A DNA stretch of 64,000 nt from Flavobacterium plurextorum (GTDB lineage Bacteria; Bacteroidota; Bacteroidia; Flavobacteriales; Flavobacteriaceae): assembly GCF_002217395.1 (NCBI RefSeq), contig NZ_MUHD01000004.1, positions 62,001 to 126,000 on the forward strand. The letters are read 5' to 3'. Below the pieces are notes generated by a model, which was not told the origin of the DNA, did no database searches, and saw only the letters and a program-made list of their open reading frames with translations. The first letter of the stretch is position 1. Every line of letters begins with the position of its first letter. A program made the translations under genes and the position numbers. This document shows positions 9,095-19,700 of this stretch, one piece after another.

Positions 9095-9688
9095 ATGGTA
9101 AAAATAAACCACGAACAGTCATTTTTAATAGAGGATATATTATTTTTTTTTGCTTTGAAAGCCGAAGCTGCCGAGGTTTTTGAAAGATGTAATACGATTA
9201 TGACCGGAATTGGGAAGGTGAATGCTGCTTACGAATTGTCGAAAGTTTTGCAGCATAAAAAGCCTTCATTAATAGTTAATCTTGGATCTGCTGGAAGTAA
9301 TTTTTTTAAGAAAGGTGATATTGTCTGCTGTACTAAATTTATACAAAGAGATATGGATGTTCGAGGTTTAGGATATGAGCTCTATGAGACTCCATTTTCT
9401 GGTCTGCCGACCGTTTTTGAATATGGTTTAAAAATGGATGGTTTACAGGAAGGAATCTGCGGAACTGGAGATAGTTTTGAAATGGGGCATTCTGAAGTCT
9501 TATATAATGTCGTAGATATGGAAGCTTATGCATTAGCACTGATTGCGATGAAAGAAGATATTCCGTTTTTATGTTTAAAATACATTTCGGATGGGGCAGA
9601 TGATAATGCTGCAGAAGACTGGCTGGTTCAGGTTCATAAAGCAGCATTGGCGTATGGAAAACTTTTTAAATTAGGATTAGATCAGTAA
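9095..9688 (+). CDS. nucleoside phosphorylase / nucleosidase-like protein
   Basis: A 197-residue protein of the phosphorylase superfamily to which MTA/SAH nucleosidase belongs. Supporting motifs are the early GIGKVNAAYELS segment, LIVNLGSAGSNFFKKGDIV, VVDMEAYALALIAM (the Met-Glu pair that contacts ribose in MTA/SAH nucleosidases) and KYISDGADDNA, where the Asp would be the purine-protonating acid. It is shorter than typical MTAN (about 230 residues), so the substrate (MTA, SAH or another nucleoside) is uncertain. The start at 9095 (ATG) is preferred to an adjacent in-frame TTG at 9092. It should be cytoplasmic and act in purine or methionine salvage. Confidence 0.75.
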   Translation: MVKINHEQSFLIEDILFFFALKAEAAEVFERCNTIMTGIGKVNAAYELSKVLQHKKPSLIVNLGSAGSNFFKKGDIVCCTKFIQRDMDVRGLGYELYETPFSGLPTVFEYGLKMDGLQEGICGTGDSFEMGHSEVLYNVVDMEAYALALIAMKEDIPFLCLKYISDGADDNAAEDWLVQVHKAALAYGKLFKLGLDQ

Positions 9689-9744
9689 TCTCCACAATAA
9701 CTAAAAACATAAAAAAAGAATTTAAATAATTGTAAAACAATACT

Positions 9745-10146
9745 ATGACATCAAAAGTAACTTATTTAGGTGAATTAAGAACAAAATCAATACATGTGCA
9801 ATCAGGAAGTGAAATTATCTCTGATGCACCTTTAGATAATAACGGAAAAGGAGAGGCGTTTTCTCCAACAGATACTGTAGCAAATGCTTTGGCAAGCTGC
9901 ATGATGACGATTATGGGAATTAAAGCTCGCGATATGGAAGTTAATCTAATCGATTCGACTGCTGAAGTGACTAAAATTATGAACGCTGAACCGCGACGCA
10001 TTGGTGCAATCGAAATTGTTTTTGAAATGAACGGTGTTGCTGATGAGAAAAGCAGAACAATTTTAGAGCGCGCTGCGATGACTTGTCCAGTTTTTTTAAG
10101 CTTAAATCCTGACATTGAAAAACGAGTTACTTTTAACTGGAAGTAA
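9745..10146 (+). CDS. OsmC-family peroxide-detoxifying protein
   Basis: A 133-residue OsmC/Ohr-type protein. The two conserved cysteines are present: Cys52 in NALASCMMTIMG and Cys114 in AMTCPVFLSL, matching the thiol pair that reduces organic hydroperoxides in this family. The length is typical. It lies 56 bp after the nucleosidase-like gene and ends at a shared bidirectional terminator. Exact substrate and whether it is the OsmC or YhfA subgroup cannot be decided from the sequence alone. Confidence 0.9.
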   Translation: MTSKVTYLGELRTKSIHVQSGSEIISDAPLDNNGKGEAFSPTDTVANALASCMMTIMGIKARDMEVNLIDSTAEVTKIMNAEPRRIGAIEIVFEMNGVADEKSRTILERAAMTCPVFLSLNPDIEKRVTFNWK

Positions 10147-10161
10147 TTTTATATAGGTATT

Positions 10162-10195
10162 AAAAAAGCCATTCATTTGTTTGAATGGCTTTTTT
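10162..10195. terminator. bidirectional terminator
   Basis: A perfect 14-bp stem: AAAAAAGCCATTCA (10162-10175) with TGAATGGCTTTTTT (10182-10195), 6-nt loop, T-runs on both strands. It separates the plus-strand osmC-like gene from the convergent glycan-utilisation operon. Confidence 0.9.
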
Positions 10196-10207
10196 TTGTT
10201 TTCTAGA

Positions 10208-12067
10208 TTATTGTCCTTTTTCAGGTCTTAAATCTTCTAAAATTGGAGTTGCAATACTTTTAAGTTCTTTTTGCAGCGTCTCATTTTTTTGCTCAAAAAT
10301 TACAATATTGTTTTTGCCTTTTTTAAGCCAGCATCCTGGAAGGTATAGAGTTTGCTGTGGTCCAACACTCCAATAACGGCCAATGTTGATTCCGTTTACA
10401 AACACAATCCCTTTACCCCAATCACGCATATCTAAAAAGGTATCTCCTGTTTTACTAAGCGTAAAAGTACCTTGGTATAAAGTTGGACGGTTTGCTTTAC
10501 CTGAATTTTTGTAAGCTGTCAAATCTGGTTCTTGGCTCATAGGCAATTTGTACATTTCCCAATCGCCGGTAATAGTTTGACCATTAATAATAACAGGGCT
10601 TATAATTCCTTTGTTGTTTTCGTTGATTTGAGATCCATAATTAATACGTCCCATGTTTTCGACTACAATATCTAAAGTAGCGTTAAAAGGAACTTCGATT
10701 TCGCAATCGTATTTTTTATAGTATCGGTTTAATTCTGCTACTTTTTTACCGTTAACATAAACGATCGCATAATCACGTAATCCTTTTAATTCTAGTTTTC
10801 CACTGATTGGCTGCGTGAACTTTTTACTGTACCAAACGTATCCATCGCCTTGATTTAATTGCTCAAAAGTTTGTGGAGTATCTTCGTATACTGGATTTAT
10901 TTTTGCTTTTAAATCAGCTAAATCAACCGTTTTTGTTAATGCTATTTTCGGAATTTCGATAATTGGCATTTTTTCTGGAACTGCAGGAGTTTCGCTTGTT
11001 TTAAGCAATTCTCTTAAAGCATTGTATTTAGGAGTTGCCCATCCTGCTTCACTTATTGGAGCATCATAATCGTATGATGTCATATCAGGCTGAATATCGT
11101 GTTCTTTGTCATAATTAGCACCAGAAGTGAATCCGAAATTAGTTCCGCCATGAACCATATAATAGTTGAACGATATCTTATTGTCTAAATATTTTTTAGT
11201 CTGACGAGCGGTTTGTTCCGGTTTTTGCGTTGGGAAAGGTTCTGCCCAATGATCTAACCATCCTGGATAGAATTCGGCAACCATATAAGGTCCTTGACCA
11301 TTATTGAATTGATTTACAACTTCTTTTAATTTTGCAATATCACCTTCACCATTTGCAGTTGGTAATGCACCTGGCAATGCACCGCCTTCAAATAACCAGC
11401 TTCCGTCTGAAGTGAAAAAAGGAACTTCAAAACCAAGGTCTTTTAATTGCTGAAATACAGCTGCACTATATTTTTTATGTTCTTCTAACGGAATATCTTT
11501 TCGCTGTGCAACATACGAACCAAATTCGTTTTCACCCTGAACCATAATAATAGGACCGCCTTTAGTAATTTGTAAATCCTTAACCTGATTGTACAATTGT
11601 GTAAAGTAAGCTTTTGTAGCTGCTAAATATGCTGCGTTGTTACCGCGAATAACCATATTAGGAACATTCTGCAAGAAAAAAGGGTAACCGCCAAATTCCC
11701 ATTCAGCACATACATATGGACCTGGACGAAGAATTACAAATAAGCCTTCTTCTTGAGCTGTTTTTATATATTCGGCTAAGTTTTTATTTCCTGTTTTAAA
11801 ATCCCATACACCAGGAGCAGTTTCATGATAATTCCAAAATACATAAGTAGCAACGGCATTTAATCCCATGGCTTTCATCATTTTTAGACGATGACGCCAA
11901 TATTGCTGTGGAATACGCGAATAATGCATTTCACCTGAGTGAATCTGTATTGGTTTTCCATTCAATAAAAAATCTCCTCCGCTTATAGCGAAAGTTTGTT
12001 TTTGCTGTGCTGATGCAGAGAGCAGTGTAAAAAAGGCAAATAGGAGGGTGTAGTAAACTTTTTTCAT
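10208..12067 (-). CDS. GH35 beta-galactosidase, secreted
   Basis: Glycoside hydrolase family 35, removing terminal beta-linked galactose. The 619-residue protein has a signal peptide (cleavage near SASAQ, residue 21), a TIM-barrel domain and C-terminal beta-sandwich domains with a carbohydrate-binding look (GIVFVNGINIGRYWSVGPQQTLYLPG). The RPGPYVCAEWEFGG segment (114-127) is family-typical; the acid/base is Glu181 in GENEFG and the nucleophile Glu265 in VAEFYPGWLDHW. It is the last gene of the susC1 operon, 86 bp after the GH109 gene, and should act in the periplasm or at the surface on glycans imported by the SusCD pair. Confidence 0.93.
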   Translation of the reverse strand: MKKVYYTLLFAFFTLLSASAQQKQTFAISGGDFLLNGKPIQIHSGEMHYSRIPQQYWRHRLKMMKAMGLNAVATYVFWNYHETAPGVWDFKTGNKNLAEYIKTAQEEGLFVILRPGPYVCAEWEFGGYPFFLQNVPNMVIRGNNAAYLAATKAYFTQLYNQVKDLQITKGGPIIMVQGENEFGSYVAQRKDIPLEEHKKYSAAVFQQLKDLGFEVPFFTSDGSWLFEGGALPGALPTANGEGDIAKLKEVVNQFNNGQGPYMVAEFYPGWLDHWAEPFPTQKPEQTARQTKKYLDNKISFNYYMVHGGTNFGFTSGANYDKEHDIQPDMTSYDYDAPISEAGWATPKYNALRELLKTSETPAVPEKMPIIEIPKIALTKTVDLADLKAKINPVYEDTPQTFEQLNQGDGYVWYSKKFTQPISGKLELKGLRDYAIVYVNGKKVAELNRYYKKYDCEIEVPFNATLDIVVENMGRINYGSQINENNKGIISPVIINGQTITGDWEMYKLPMSQEPDLTAYKNSGKANRPTLYQGTFTLSKTGDTFLDMRDWGKGIVFVNGINIGRYWSVGPQQTLYLPGCWLKKGKNNIVIFEQKNETLQKELKSIATPILEDLRPEKGQ

Positions 12068-12153
12068 TTTTCAAAGTAATTAAAAATCTTTTTAATAAAC
12101 AAAAGAGCGCTATAAAATTGCGCCCTCTTGCTTCTACTAACTAACCAATAAAT

Positions 12154-13533
12154 TTATTCCGCGAATTCTAATTTTTTTAATTTATTCCATCCGCCGCGAG
12201 TGAAATCAGGAATTTCAACTGGTGCAGAACCGTTATCAAGAGAAATTTCTGTCAAAGGTCCTAAACAAGACCATTCTGCTAAATCATATACATCCATATC
12301 TAAAGGAAGTCCTTTTTGAAGGCAGTAAATTAAACGGTAATCCATTACGAAGTCCATTCCGCCGTGACCACCTACTTTTTTAGCTTTTTCTTCAATATTT
12401 TTTACAATTGGGTGTTTGTATTTTTCCATTAATGCTTTTTTTACATCTTCTGGTACGAATGAGTGAGCGCTTAATTTTTCGTGATTTGGTTTTACATCAT
12501 CACTTAATGCTGCACCGTCTAAAGCGTATCCTTCTAATGGATATTTGTTTGCAAAACCTTTTGTACCGCTTAATTGGTACATTCTACTGTACGGACGAGG
12601 AGAAGTAACGTCGTGTTGAATTTGGATTGTTTTTCCGTTTTCAGTACGAATCATAGTCATAGTGTGATCTCCATTTCTAAAATCTTTAATTTCTTTACCT
12701 GATTTTTCTTTGATGTAAGCAGGATTTCCAACTGCTTTAGTATCCATAGAAACTAAGAAATTCATTTTGTCTCCACGGTGAATGTTTAATGCCTGACAAG
12801 CTGGTCCCATACCGTGTGTTGCGTAGATATCTCCACGGTGTTTAATGTTGTAATCCATTCTCCAGTTATTCCAGTATTCTCCCCAAAATGGTTGTAATCC
12901 GTGAATGTAAGAACCTTCAGCATGAAGAATTTCACCAAATAAACCTTGTTGTGCCATGTTTAAAGTGGTAAGCTCGAAGAAGTCATACACACAGTTTTCC
13001 AACTGCATACAGTGCTTACGAGTTTTTTCTGAAGTATCGATAAGATCCCAGATTTCTTTCATTGTCATAGCACCTGGAACTTCGATAGCAACGTGTTTTC
13101 CGTCTTTCATTGCCTGAACTCCAATTTGTGCATGGTGTTTCCAATCTGTAGCGATGTAAACTAAATCAACATTTGGTAATGCTGTAACTTTTCTCCAAGC
13201 ATTTTCATCTCCAAAAAATTCTTGTGCTTTTGGAAAACCAGCTTTGGTTAAAATTTCGTTAGACGATTGTGTGTTTTTTTCAAGCATATCGCAAAGTGCT
13301 ACAATTTCGACACCTGGTATATGTGTCATACGTTCTACAGCTCCGGGACCACGCATTCCTAAACCAATAAAGGCTACACGAACAGTTGGAATTGGAGTAG
13401 TTGCTAATTGCAGTACATCTTGTTGTCCTTTTGCACGAGCCGGCGTTTTGGTTTTGATCATTTGTGCTGACGCGATTGTGCATCCAAACAAAAGACAGGC
13501 AGCTAACATGAATTTTAAAATACTAGTTTTCAT
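12154..13533 (-). CDS. GH109 NAD-dependent alpha-N-acetylgalactosaminidase
   Basis: A 459-residue exported member of the Gfo/Idh/MocA fold resembling GH109, which uses bound NAD in a redox-assisted mechanism to cleave terminal alpha-GalNAc (for instance blood-group A). Evidence: signal peptide ending TIASAQ (about residue 24), Rossmann motif VAFIGLGMRGPG (53-64), EVPGAMTMKEIWDLIDTSEK and MQLENCVYDFFE, all typical of GH109. Export of an NAD-binding protein fits known GH109 enzymes carrying tightly bound cofactor. It lies 92 bp after the DUF3472 gene. Activity on GalNAc is inferred from the family; some members have other specificities. Confidence 0.85.
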   Translation of the reverse strand: MKTSILKFMLAACLLFGCTIASAQMIKTKTPARAKGQQDVLQLATTPIPTVRVAFIGLGMRGPGAVERMTHIPGVEIVALCDMLEKNTQSSNEILTKAGFPKAQEFFGDENAWRKVTALPNVDLVYIATDWKHHAQIGVQAMKDGKHVAIEVPGAMTMKEIWDLIDTSEKTRKHCMQLENCVYDFFELTTLNMAQQGLFGEILHAEGSYIHGLQPFWGEYWNNWRMDYNIKHRGDIYATHGMGPACQALNIHRGDKMNFLVSMDTKAVGNPAYIKEKSGKEIKDFRNGDHTMTMIRTENGKTIQIQHDVTSPRPYSRMYQLSGTKGFANKYPLEGYALDGAALSDDVKPNHEKLSAHSFVPEDVKKALMEKYKHPIVKNIEEKAKKVGGHGGMDFVMDYRLIYCLQKGLPLDMDVYDLAEWSCLGPLTEISLDNGSAPVEIPDFTRGGWNKLKKLEFAE

Positions 13534-13625
13534 AATTTGAATTAATTTGATTTGAAAATGTTTGATAATCTAAATGCTGATTATCGGGAATTATTGTTTT
13601 TGTATTTGTGATTTTTTAAGACCAA

Positions 13626-14942
13626 TTAAGGTAAAGCTTCAAAATTTATCTCCGGCTTTTTATTTGTTAAAGGTCTTGAAAAAATTGTTTTTGGTGTTGT
13701 ATAGTTATTAAAAAAGCCTCCATTTTTTAAATAAAAAGAGTTAGCGTCAAGTCCGCCTGCAAAATCCATTCTGTATTCTTTTGCACCTGTATTATCAGTT
13801 GTAAAACGAGCTGAATTAATTTCGGACCAAACTCCTTTTTCGTCGCAGATCCATTGATTGTTGAATAAGACTTTACGAGAAAAATCACCTTGTTCTGGAA
13901 CAAAATTCTCTAGAAATGAATGAAATCTTTTTAAATATGTATTGGTTTGCGGACGGTTAAAGCTTGCAATCAAAAGCCATTTTCCTTGCTCTGGCGCGTA
14001 AAAGTAAGCGGTATAAGTTGTTGTGTTGTTGTTTAGTGGAAATCCTTGTAATAAAAATTTATAAGTAGTTCCTGCTTTCCAGTTGTATTTTAGGTAACTC
14101 TGTCCTCCTGAACCTTCGTTTCCGAATTCGCCGGTATGTACATTTTCACCTTTTTTAAGCATTTTAATTTTATGTGATTCAGGAATACTGGCTGGATCAT
14201 CTGTGGTAAACGGACTCCAAACCGAGAATAGAACTCTTCTTTCGGAAGCTGAATTTACTTGAATTCCAAAATATCCTTCTCCAAAACCATTTGCCATAAA
14301 ATAAGAACCAATTTTGTCCTCGTTTTCAGGAACAGTAAGTTCATTGTAATACCATTTTGCATTCGTGTTTTCTGGAACTTGATAGTTTAAGTGAACAGAT
14401 GGACCGCGACGCCCCCAATGGTAGAAGTTTCCTTCGTTGTTAGGAACGAAAGCAATTTTCGCATCGTAATCATCACTTGAAATCGTTAAACGATTAATCG
14501 ATGGAAAACGATCACCTGTTTTGCTGATTCCTTTTATTTTGACTGCAACATATCCTTCTTGGTTTATTTTCCAAGTTCCCGCTGTAACTGCTTTTTTAGA
14601 TGCCGTAAATTTGACTCTTTTAGCTTCATTATTAATTGAAAATTCAAGTTCTGATTTTCCAAAAACCTGTACAGATTCTTCTATAGTAATTTGAAAAGTT
14701 CCTGGTTTTGAAACTCTAAAATAGGCGGTGAAATACTCATCAGAATTTGTCCAGTTTTCAATACCGTTATCCGTAATTGTATTGCTTTCGTCTACATGTT
14801 TAGAGCTGTATGCGTTACCAGCAAGCGGTAATGAAATTTTTGTTTTTGGATTCTCTAAACTTGTTTTTTCGCTAAAAGCGTCGTTGCCGGCTGTGCAGGA
14901 AAAAGCGGCTAAAGCAAGAATTAAGCAGAATATGTTTTTCAT
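13626..14942 (-). CDS. DUF3472/DUF5077 lipoprotein of the susC1 operon
   Basis: A 438-residue lipoprotein (lipobox AFSC, Cys16). The N-terminal part (about 35-150, ISLPLAGNAYSSKHV through RLTISSDDYDA) looks like the DUF5077 beta-sandwich, which resembles a carbohydrate-binding module. The rest (about 165-430, from SVHLNYQVPE) matches DUF3472, a domain common in Bacteroidota polysaccharide loci with no proven activity. It lies between susD and GH109 and so probably binds or processes the same glycan at the cell surface. No catalytic residues can be assigned. Confidence 0.78.
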   Translation of the reverse strand: MKNIFCLILALAAFSCTAGNDAFSEKTSLENPKTKISLPLAGNAYSSKHVDESNTITDNGIENWTNSDEYFTAYFRVSKPGTFQITIEESVQVFGKSELEFSINNEAKRVKFTASKKAVTAGTWKINQEGYVAVKIKGISKTGDRFPSINRLTISSDDYDAKIAFVPNNEGNFYHWGRRGPSVHLNYQVPENTNAKWYYNELTVPENEDKIGSYFMANGFGEGYFGIQVNSASERRVLFSVWSPFTTDDPASIPESHKIKMLKKGENVHTGEFGNEGSGGQSYLKYNWKAGTTYKFLLQGFPLNNNTTTYTAYFYAPEQGKWLLIASFNRPQTNTYLKRFHSFLENFVPEQGDFSRKVLFNNQWICDEKGVWSEINSARFTTDNTGAKEYRMDFAGGLDANSFYLKNGGFFNNYTTPKTIFSRPLTNKKPEINFEALP

Positions 14943-15034
14943 AGTTATAGGTAATTTAGGTTTTTCTTTTTTTGAAGCTCCTCTCTAATGAACCAAATTA
15001 GAGAGGCTTCAAAAACAAAAACAATTCTAAACAA

Positions 15035-16732
15035 TTATGGGTTTTGAGTCAGTGTTCCTGGGTAAGCATTTATTTCTGACTGCGGAATATATTGTACTAC
15101 TCTAGGGCTTGAAGCCGGCCACTCAACCATTGGTAAATGCGGTCCTGGATAGTGACGTGTCATAGTTTGTCCGTTTCTATAAACATCATAACCACGGTGT
15201 GCTTCAAAAGCTAGTTCTAATTGACGTTCTTCGTCTACACGCTGTACTGCATTTGTATTGTCTAATGAAGTATAGCCGCCGCCAACGATTGATCTTGAAC
15301 GAATAATGTTTAAGTTCGTCAATGCACTGTTATAATCTCCTTTTTTAACATAAGCTTCTGCCATATTCAGATACATCTCATCTAATTTTGAAATAGGAGG
15401 AGAGTACAAGTGAGAATCATTGTTTTGCAAAGAACATTTTGTGACATAATACATAGGATAAACTCTGTTTAACAACATCATATAATCTTTTTCACCTGTA
15501 TATGTTTTTCCTTCGTACACAATTGAATACTGATTTTCGGCTGCGTTTACTACCGTTAAGTTGTAATCTGTACTTCCGATGGTGATATAATATGAACCAT
15601 TAGAATTTGTTTTAAGAGGCTGCTGCATATAGTTATAACCAGTTTGAGTGCCGGCAGTATTCTTAATGTCGTAGATAAAACGGAATGCTTGAGTTTTGTT
15701 TCCAGCATCGTCTGTATCGTATTGCGGATCAATAAAAGCCCAACGAGCATCTTTCTTTAAACCCGATTTTCTTAATAGATCTAAGTATTTTGCACTTGCG
15801 TACATTTCTCCCCATCCTTGACCTTGAATATTAGCATACATACCGCCAATTCCATAATAATGATCATAACCTGAAAATTCTGAAGCTACACGTTTAACAG
15901 CAAAAATAGTCTCTGTCTGCTCATCAGAATCTGGTGCATAAGTATTGGATTTCATGAAACTTTCGCGGCTCAATAATTTATACTTTCCACTAGCAATTAC
16001 TTTGTTTGCATATTCAATAGATAGTGTTGCATAATCTTGATTTGGATTTTGATAAGTACCACTCATATATAAGTATACTCTTGAAAGCATTGCCTGAGCA
16101 GCTTCTTTTGTTGCATAAGCTGCTGATCTGTCAACAGTCATTAAAGATTCTGCTTTTTTTAGATCACTGATTGCTTGCGCATAAGTATCTTTTACAGTCG
16201 ATCTATCTGGTAAAACAAGATTAATTACATCTGCAGGTAAACCATTTACAATTGGCACACCTAAATTAGTTTCAGGCGATTGAGAATATGGTCTTCCATA
16301 AGTACGACATAAGTAAAAATAGATCATTCCTCTTAAGTAATACGCTTCACCAAGTTGTTGGTCAACAGTTGCGCTTTCTCCCTCCTTAATCATTTTAATT
16401 AAATCACTTGACTGCGAAACAATTTTGTAACTGTTGTTCCAAAAAACAGATAATCTATCGTTGTCTGGAATATGTTGATAGGAAATAAAAGAGTAAAATG
16501 AATCTGTAGATGTTCCTCTAATCATGATGTTGTCACTTGGATATTCTCCAACTCTGTGCATAACATCAGACCAGCCTTTTAATTGTGCGTAACAGCCGTT
16601 TAATAAAACTTCTACAGCTGCTACTTTATCTTCTTCGATTTTGTCTTTTGTGTAGGAACCAAATGGCTCTCTGTCTAACTCACATGAGGACAGAAAACTA
16701 ATTGCCATACATAATATAAATATTTTTTTCAT
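15035..16732 (-). CDS. SusD/RagB-family glycan-binding lipoprotein 1
   Basis: A 565-residue surface lipoprotein (lipobox LSSC, Cys17) that forms the lid of the SusC transporter and captures glycan. Typical features are the helical TPR-like N-terminal half (AVEVLLNGCYAQLKG, AYYLRGMIYFYLCRTYGRPY) and the C-terminal EMYLNMAEAYVKKGDYNSALTNLNIIRSR and RQLELAFEAHRGYDVYRNG motifs. It starts 9 bp after the susC1 stop, the usual susC-susD arrangement. Substrate is inferred from the neighbouring GH109 and GH35 enzymes. Confidence 0.95.
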   Translation of the reverse strand: MKKIFILCMAISFLSSCELDREPFGSYTKDKIEEDKVAAVEVLLNGCYAQLKGWSDVMHRVGEYPSDNIMIRGTSTDSFYSFISYQHIPDNDRLSVFWNNSYKIVSQSSDLIKMIKEGESATVDQQLGEAYYLRGMIYFYLCRTYGRPYSQSPETNLGVPIVNGLPADVINLVLPDRSTVKDTYAQAISDLKKAESLMTVDRSAAYATKEAAQAMLSRVYLYMSGTYQNPNQDYATLSIEYANKVIASGKYKLLSRESFMKSNTYAPDSDEQTETIFAVKRVASEFSGYDHYYGIGGMYANIQGQGWGEMYASAKYLDLLRKSGLKKDARWAFIDPQYDTDDAGNKTQAFRFIYDIKNTAGTQTGYNYMQQPLKTNSNGSYYITIGSTDYNLTVVNAAENQYSIVYEGKTYTGEKDYMMLLNRVYPMYYVTKCSLQNNDSHLYSPPISKLDEMYLNMAEAYVKKGDYNSALTNLNIIRSRSIVGGGYTSLDNTNAVQRVDEERQLELAFEAHRGYDVYRNGQTMTRHYPGPHLPMVEWPASSPRVVQYIPQSEINAYPGTLTQNP

Positions 16733-16741
16733 GATTTTGTT

Positions 16742-19700
16742 TTAAAGAGTTACGTTAAGTCCTAGTACAATTTTGCGCGTTGAAGGATATACTTGTGTTG
16801 CTACACCTGTAATAGTATATTGTTGATTTGCTGAGTTGTAAGTAGGAGGGAGTTCAGGGTCAACACCAGAATAATGACTGATGGTAAACAAGTTTTCTCC
16901 AGCTATATATAATCTTAAATTTGAAATATTAAGACGCTCAATCGGCATATTGTATCCAAAAGTGATACTTCTCATTTTTAAATACGTACCCGTTTCTAAG
17001 AAACGTGATGATGCTTTATTTGATTGGCTGTTGTTATCATAAAGTGCCTGTGGATGAGTCGCAATATCTCCTGGTTTTTCCCAACGGCTCCATCCGCTGT
17101 GAAGTTGCATTTGATTTCTGTCATTATAAGCACCATCTGAATCAAATTCTGCTCTCGCATAATTGTAAATTTCGCCGCCAACTGAATAACTGAAAATAGC
17201 AGCAAAATCAAATTTCTTGTAGTTTAAACTTGTAGAGAATCCTCCAAAAAAGTCTGGAGTATAAGCTCCAACTACTTTTCTGTATTTAGAAGCTTCACCA
17301 TAATCACTTGTTTTTACACGCTCGCCCGCAGTATTTGTAGTATACCATTGTGGTTTTCCGTTTTCAGGATTAACGCCTGCCCACTCTGTTACGTACCAGC
17401 TGTCGACATCGTTTCCTGGTTTTAAAAGTTTGTTTGCCGAACCTGCAGCACCACTTCCGTCACCTACAATGATTTCTTGTTTATCACCGTAAAGTTTTGT
17501 TACCTTATTTTTATTAGTACCAATATTGGCATCTATCGACCAGTTTAAGTTTTCATTTTTGATGATGTCAACATTAACAGAAGCCTCAAAACCTCTATTG
17601 TTTACAGCTCCTACGTTTCTCCAAATACTGTTCACTCCAATTACACCTGGAAGAGGCACTTGGTATAATAAATCAGAAGTATTTTTATTGTAGTAGTCTA
17701 AAGTAATATTTACACGTTTAAAGAAGCTTACATCTACACCAACACCTCCGGTAAAAGTTTTTTCCCAGCTCAAATCAGGATTAGCCAACTGTGAGATTAA
17801 AGCTCCCGGACTTTCATTATAACTGCTTTTTGAGAAAGAATACAAAGGCAGGTGAGGATATAAACTGTTAGGTCTGTTTCCTACTGAACCATAACTTGCT
17901 CTAAGTTTTAAGTTATTGATGTAATCTGCATGAAAGAACGATTCATTATGAATGTTCCATCCACCGCTTATAGAATAGAAATTACCATATTGTGCATTTT
18001 TTCCGAAGTTTGATGCTCCATCACGACGAAAAGACACTTGTGCTAAATAGCGATTATCATACGAATAATTTACATTTGATAATAAAGACTGAACCGCCCA
18101 TTGAGATCTTCCACCCGCTACTTTTTCAGGAACCGCTGCAGCATCAGGAGCTACAATTCCTGGAGGAATTCCCGTTGCAACTGCTTGACTGAATTTTTTA
18201 TTGTACTCATTCCACTCATAACCAGCAACAGCATTAAACGAATGGCTGCCAAATGATTTGTTGAATTTTAATAATTGATTGGTGTAAATTCTGTTATAGG
18301 TATCGAAGTTGTCTTCAATTCTTCCTTTTACAGCAACTCCATTTGCTGATCTTGGATCAGTATAATAACTTGCATTTGAATTACCAAATATGTAATTGTT
18401 TACAGATGAAAAAGTTAACCATTTTGTAAACTTAATATCAAAATCAAGATTAGTTCGTACTGTGTATGCTTCAGATTCATTGCTGTTCCACTGTAAATCA
18501 TATAAATAATTTGATCCAGTTGTGTTTACCCAAGTTGGGTTTGGTGCATTTCCTACTAAAGAGCCATCTGCTAAATAAGGACTGTCCCAAGGCATATTTG
18601 CATATAAAGCATATACATCATGTTGTTTGTCTAAAACAGATTCTCTAGTTAAATTAACTTGAGGTCTTAAAGTAAACCAACTGCTTGGTTTGTATTCAAA
18701 CTTCATAAGACCGTTGTATTTTTTGTAGTCGTATCCTTTTATAGCACCAGTTTCATTGTAAAGTCCAACAGAAACATAGCTTTTAAAAGTTTCACTTCCA
18801 CCACTGAACGATAAGTTGTAATCCTGTGCAATTCCCGTTTGAGTTGCATTATCCCACCAGTCAAAGTTTTTGTTTCTTAATTCAGGTTTCCACCACCAAA
18901 CATTTTGAAAAGTTTCTTTGTTAGCAAATGAATCATATAAATCATATAATTCAGCGCCGTTCATAATTTTGAAATTTCCATTGTTTATAGAAGTCATCGC
19001 GGTCTTAGCAGAAAAATTAATCGTAGATTTTCCATTTTTTCCACTTTTTGTCGTTACTACAATTACACCATTTGCTCCTTGTGATCCATAAACTGCAGTA
19101 GAAGCTGCATCTTTAAGAACCGTTAAAGTTTCGATATCAGCAGGATTCACATTTGCAGAAGTATTCCCTACAATAACTCCGTCAATTACCCATAAAGGAT
19201 CTGTACTTCCGTTAACTGTGGTTCTACCTCTAATAATAACTTTTGCTGCCGCTCCCGGCTGTCCGCCGCCTGTGTTTACAAATACACCAGTAGCTTTTCC
19301 AGCCAGCATGTTTTCAACATTTGGTGTTGTAACGTCAACGATTTTTTTATTGTCTAAAGTTTGCAAAGAACCAGTCAAACTCTCTTTTTTTACTTTGCTG
19401 TATCCTACAACTACAACCTCGTCCATTTGCTGGCCGGCTTCTTTCATAACAATTTTCAGAATACCGTTTCCAGCTGGAACTTCCTGATCCTGCATTCCCA
19501 TAAAGGTAAAGATCAAAATAGCGCTGTCATTAGGAACATCGATGGCAAAACTTCCATCCATATCAGTTTGTACTCCTTTTGTTGTGCCTTTTATATTAAC
19601 ATTCACTCCAGGAACAGGAATTCCTTTTTCATCTACAACTTTACCTTTTACAATTTTTTGAAATGCTAGAAAACTGGTTTCGTTTGTCGAAATTTCTTTT

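Noticed and set aside
13244..13540. Plus-strand 98-codon frame over the GH109 start
   Set aside because: Antisense to the signal and Rossmann part of a clear GH109 gene; a shadow frame.
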